DNA of 51,130 nucleotides, taken from assembly GCF_000787815.1 (NCBI RefSeq), contig NZ_BBPO01000031.1:1-51130 (forward strand). Direction: 5' to 3'. The DNA is from Streptacidiphilus neutrinimicus. GTDB lineage: Bacteria; Actinomycetota; Actinomycetes; Streptomycetales; Streptomycetaceae. Every line of letters begins with the position of its first letter. Position 1 is the first letter of the stretch. Positions 50,201 through 51,130 of the stretch are shown here, piece by piece. A program made the translations under genes and the position numbers. The notes beneath the pieces were generated by a model that saw only the letters and a program-made list of their open reading frames with translations, was not told the DNA's origin and ran no database searches.

Positions 50201-51130
50201 TGGCCCCGTTCGCCGGGCGGCACCGGTCGCAGCGCCGGGTCGAGCAGGTGGACGCGGGTGCCCCGGAGGGGGCGGCCCACCGGGGCCGGGGCGCTGTCGT
50301 CCGCCGAGGCGGCCCATGCGCCGAGGTCGCAGGTGGTTGAGGTGATCGTGGTCTCGGTCAGCCCGTAGGCGTTGACCAGCCTGGCGCCCGGGGCGTGCTC
50401 CAGCCAGCCGCGGCAGTCCTTGGCCCGTACGATCTCGCCGCCGACGACCACCAGCCGCAGCGTGTCGAGCGCGTACCGGCCGGCCCCGAGCAGGCTGAGG
50501 AGCTGGCGGGAGTAGGCGGGCGTGAGGTCGAGCGTGGAGACGCGGTGCCGGGCGACGGCGTCCAGCACTTCGGTGGGGGCCCAGGGCGGCCCGCCGGTCA
50601 GGACGGTGGTGGCCCCGGTGATCAGGGGGCCGAAGATCTGCTCGAGCGAGGTGTCGAAGCTGATCGCGGCCAGGTGCACGGCCCGGTCCCCGGGATGCCA
50701 GCCGTACCAGGCGGCGGACGCCGCCAGGGAGCCGGCCAGGGAGCGGTGGGTGACCGCGATGCCCTTGGGCGCGCCGGTGGTGCCGGAGGTGTAGATCAGG
50801 TAGGCGATGTCGTCCGGGTCGGGCTCGTCCGGCCGTGGCCGCTCCCACGGTCCCTCGGCCGGGCGGCCCGCGCCGGTCACCTCGTCGACCGGGACGACCG
50901 CCGCGGTCGCGGCCCCGCGACCGGAGCCCTCGGGCCCCGCCGTCGCGGCGGCCTCGCACAGCCGCCGGTGGTCCTCCCCGGTGACCACCAGCCGGGCCCG
51001 CGCGTCGCCCAGCAGGTGGGCCAGGCGGGCGGGGGGCATCGCTGGATCGAGCGGCAGGAGCGTCGCCCCGGTGCGCAGGATGGCGAGCAGGCAGACCACC
51101 AGATCGGCGGTGCGGTCCAGGCAGACCGCC
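47269..51130 (-). CDS. NRPS-like A-PCP-thioester reductase fused to an Aat (Leu/Phe-tRNA transferase) domain, 5' partial
   Basis: The frame is open to the right edge, so the start is missing; positions count from the GTG at 51099. An adenylation domain (A3 YTSGTTGAPKG 103-113, A5 NAYGLTETT 243-251, A8 GRVDDQIKILGHRI 355-368, A10 Lys453) is followed by a Pro/Ala-rich linker (460-520), a carrier domain (FHLGGNSLLA, Ser549), a thioester-reductase domain (GATGLCG 638-644; YVESK 799-803) and, from about 1034 to the end (47272-48000), a leucyl/phenylalanyl-tRNA-protein transferase domain. There the Aat features are visible: AWWSPDPRPV, LWLTDEL with Trp1148, SMDSMFG, LLDAQ with Asp1223 and Gln1225, and SLGAVLMPRRQYL. 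It should activate one amino acid, add another from aminoacyl-tRNA and release an aldehyde. Confidence 0.9.
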   Translation of the reverse strand, partial: AVCLDRTADLVVCLLAILRTGATLLPLDPAMPPARLAHLLGDARARLVVTGEDHRRLCEAAATAGPEGSGRGAATAAVVPVDEVTGAGRPAEGPWERPRPDEPDPDDIAYLIYTSGTTGAPKGIAVTHRSLAGSLAASAAWYGWHPGDRAVHLAAISFDTSLEQIFGPLITGATTVLTGGPPWAPTEVLDAVARHRVSTLDLTPAYSRQLLSLLGAGRYALDTLRLVVVGGEIVRAKDCRGWLEHAPGARLVNAYGLTETTITSTTCDLGAWAASADDSAPAPVGRPLRGTRVHLLDPALRPVPPGERGQVYIGGDHLAEGIWRQPDRTAEEFLPDPLADAPGGRMYRTGDIGVLEPDGTLSVVGRVDDQIKILGHRIDPAEIEAVLRAHPAVDDVVVVARQRDRRDQLDQQLAAFYRPAPDAAPDGETADQLRRALARALPGYMMPASFTAVENLPVTPHGKIDRRALARGRPPARSDVAPASGRAALPAGAAVPHDAQAAAPQSVAPQALRPPAGSLPAAPAAPLRPHAAMAHLWSQILGVGHVRQDDDFFHLGGNSLLAMEMLARARVIFGIDITEVRELSRALLRRPTLAAFTEQAMLARRGRLTGADQPPVDFTAEAALSLTAVGTRGPEPNPHRPKDILLTGATGLCGAHMLDELLQRTGARIHCLVRAADPAQAFERLRAAHLRYLRRDLAADRRRDRILPTVGDLAAPGLGLAPEIAAALENDLDLIYHFGAQVNFIYPYQDLRAVNVGSVRALVELAARRSVPLHHTSSLAVMAGYGAAGVRSVTERTPLAHADYLSVGYVESKWVAELLLQHAAAAGVPVSVYRLQDVTGPLSTGVLNTGTEICALVRFVADSGLCPAVDLPLDLLPADCFARAVHHISTAVPRPGGVYHLTNPRPALVDVLRDSLRTRGWAVRDVPYPEWVGALIRFAAEHPAHPVTPFVPLFVDRCNHADMSVSEMYLQSVFPRFSRDHMEAALADSGLSIPPVDPRMLGRYVDALEGEGFLSRPPRNASGPARRGASWPALDLSHAPADAPVAFGGSLAPDEVQAAYVAGAYPMPAADDRIRETARAAYGGEVRAGRIPVIGQGDDPWAVAWWSPDPRPVIPVSEVHLSRRLARSLNHRLRWTTSADRAFEQVLHACRTGRQPLWLTDELMDCLLVLHARGLAHSAEVWEGDQLVGGVFGVRVGRVFSMDSMFGARPGSGAVAVADLARRFAEAGGELLDAQRDSPHVRSLGAVLMPRRQYLSLLRSDGRLDRPDPLPRLSTAAAEARRLTAG

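Noticed and set aside
46798-50340. 1180-codon plus-strand frame opposite the NRPS gene
   Set aside because: Arg/Gly/Pro-rich shadow of the NRPS-like gene, without domains.
50300-50700. Substrate prediction for the adenylation domain
   Set aside because: The specificity residues that I could place (Asp, Thr, Glu at the first three positions) do not match a code I can name with confidence.

Overview
The window is very GC-rich DNA of the kind found in Streptomycetaceae (Streptomyces or a close relative). Third codon positions are almost all G or C, GTG and TTG starts and 4-nt overlaps are common, TetR, LacI and MerR regulators abound, and it carries a cytochrome bd oxidase, a Streptomyces-type xylobiose operon, a type III PKS operon and an NRPS-like gene. 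I see no tRNA, rRNA, CRISPR array or insertion sequence. It reads as a chromosomal-arm-like accessory region with some gene decay: remnants of an NlpC/P60 hydrolase, an MMPL transporter and a LuxR regulator.

Layout. 1-7.5 kb: a left-truncated class F-like sortase lacking the usual arginine, a degenerate STAS protein, a CYTH-CHAD protein, a TetR gene divergent from an alpha/beta hydrolase with paired operators, and a secreted GH5 glycosidase with three C-terminal Cys repeats. 7.9-14 kb: a leaderless MerR regulator with a textbook 19-bp-spacer promoter, an amidohydrolase behind a CebR-like box, and a minus-strand operon GMC oxidoreductase - divergent glucose-6-phosphate dehydrogenase - 83-aa protein - DUF1992 protein. 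14-16.5 kb: cydAB without cydCD. 16.5-21.2 kb: type III PKS, ICMT-type methyltransferase and FAD oxygenase (resembling the phenolic-lipid srsABC operon), divergent from a UbiA prenyltransferase and a cyclase-family gene. 21.2-23.5 kb: Tat-exported small protein, DUF4331 protein and a 118-aa protein in one minus-strand operon.

23.8-32.9 kb is a xylo-oligosaccharide locus: LacI regulator (BxlR-like) followed by an alditol oxidase on the minus strand, and divergently a lipoprotein binding protein, two permeases, a GH3 beta-xylosidase and a CE7-type acetyl esterase. Together they would import xylobiose-type sugars, deacetylate them and hydrolyse them in the cytoplasm; no dedicated ATPase is present, so a shared MsiK-type ATPase elsewhere is likely. 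33-38.3 kb is a second CUT1-type ABC importer, here linked to a HAD phosphatase and a metallo-beta-lactamase protein with RNase J/beta-CASP-like motifs; this combination is unfamiliar to me.

38.4-51.1 kb: MMPL remnant, a GNAT-AAA+ fusion, a frameshifted LuxR remnant, an SDR protein divergent from a leaderless TetR gene with two 22-bp operators, a membrane metallophosphoesterase, an M20 peptidase, and a PAS-GAF-SpoIIE-HATPase regulator whose phosphatase motifs are degenerate. The right edge holds the most striking gene: an NRPS-like protein with adenylation, carrier and thioester-reductase domains fused to a C-terminal leucyl/phenylalanyl-tRNA-protein transferase (Aat) domain. It could make a peptide aldehyde using an aminoacyl-tRNA as one building block. 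Its 5' end lies outside the window.
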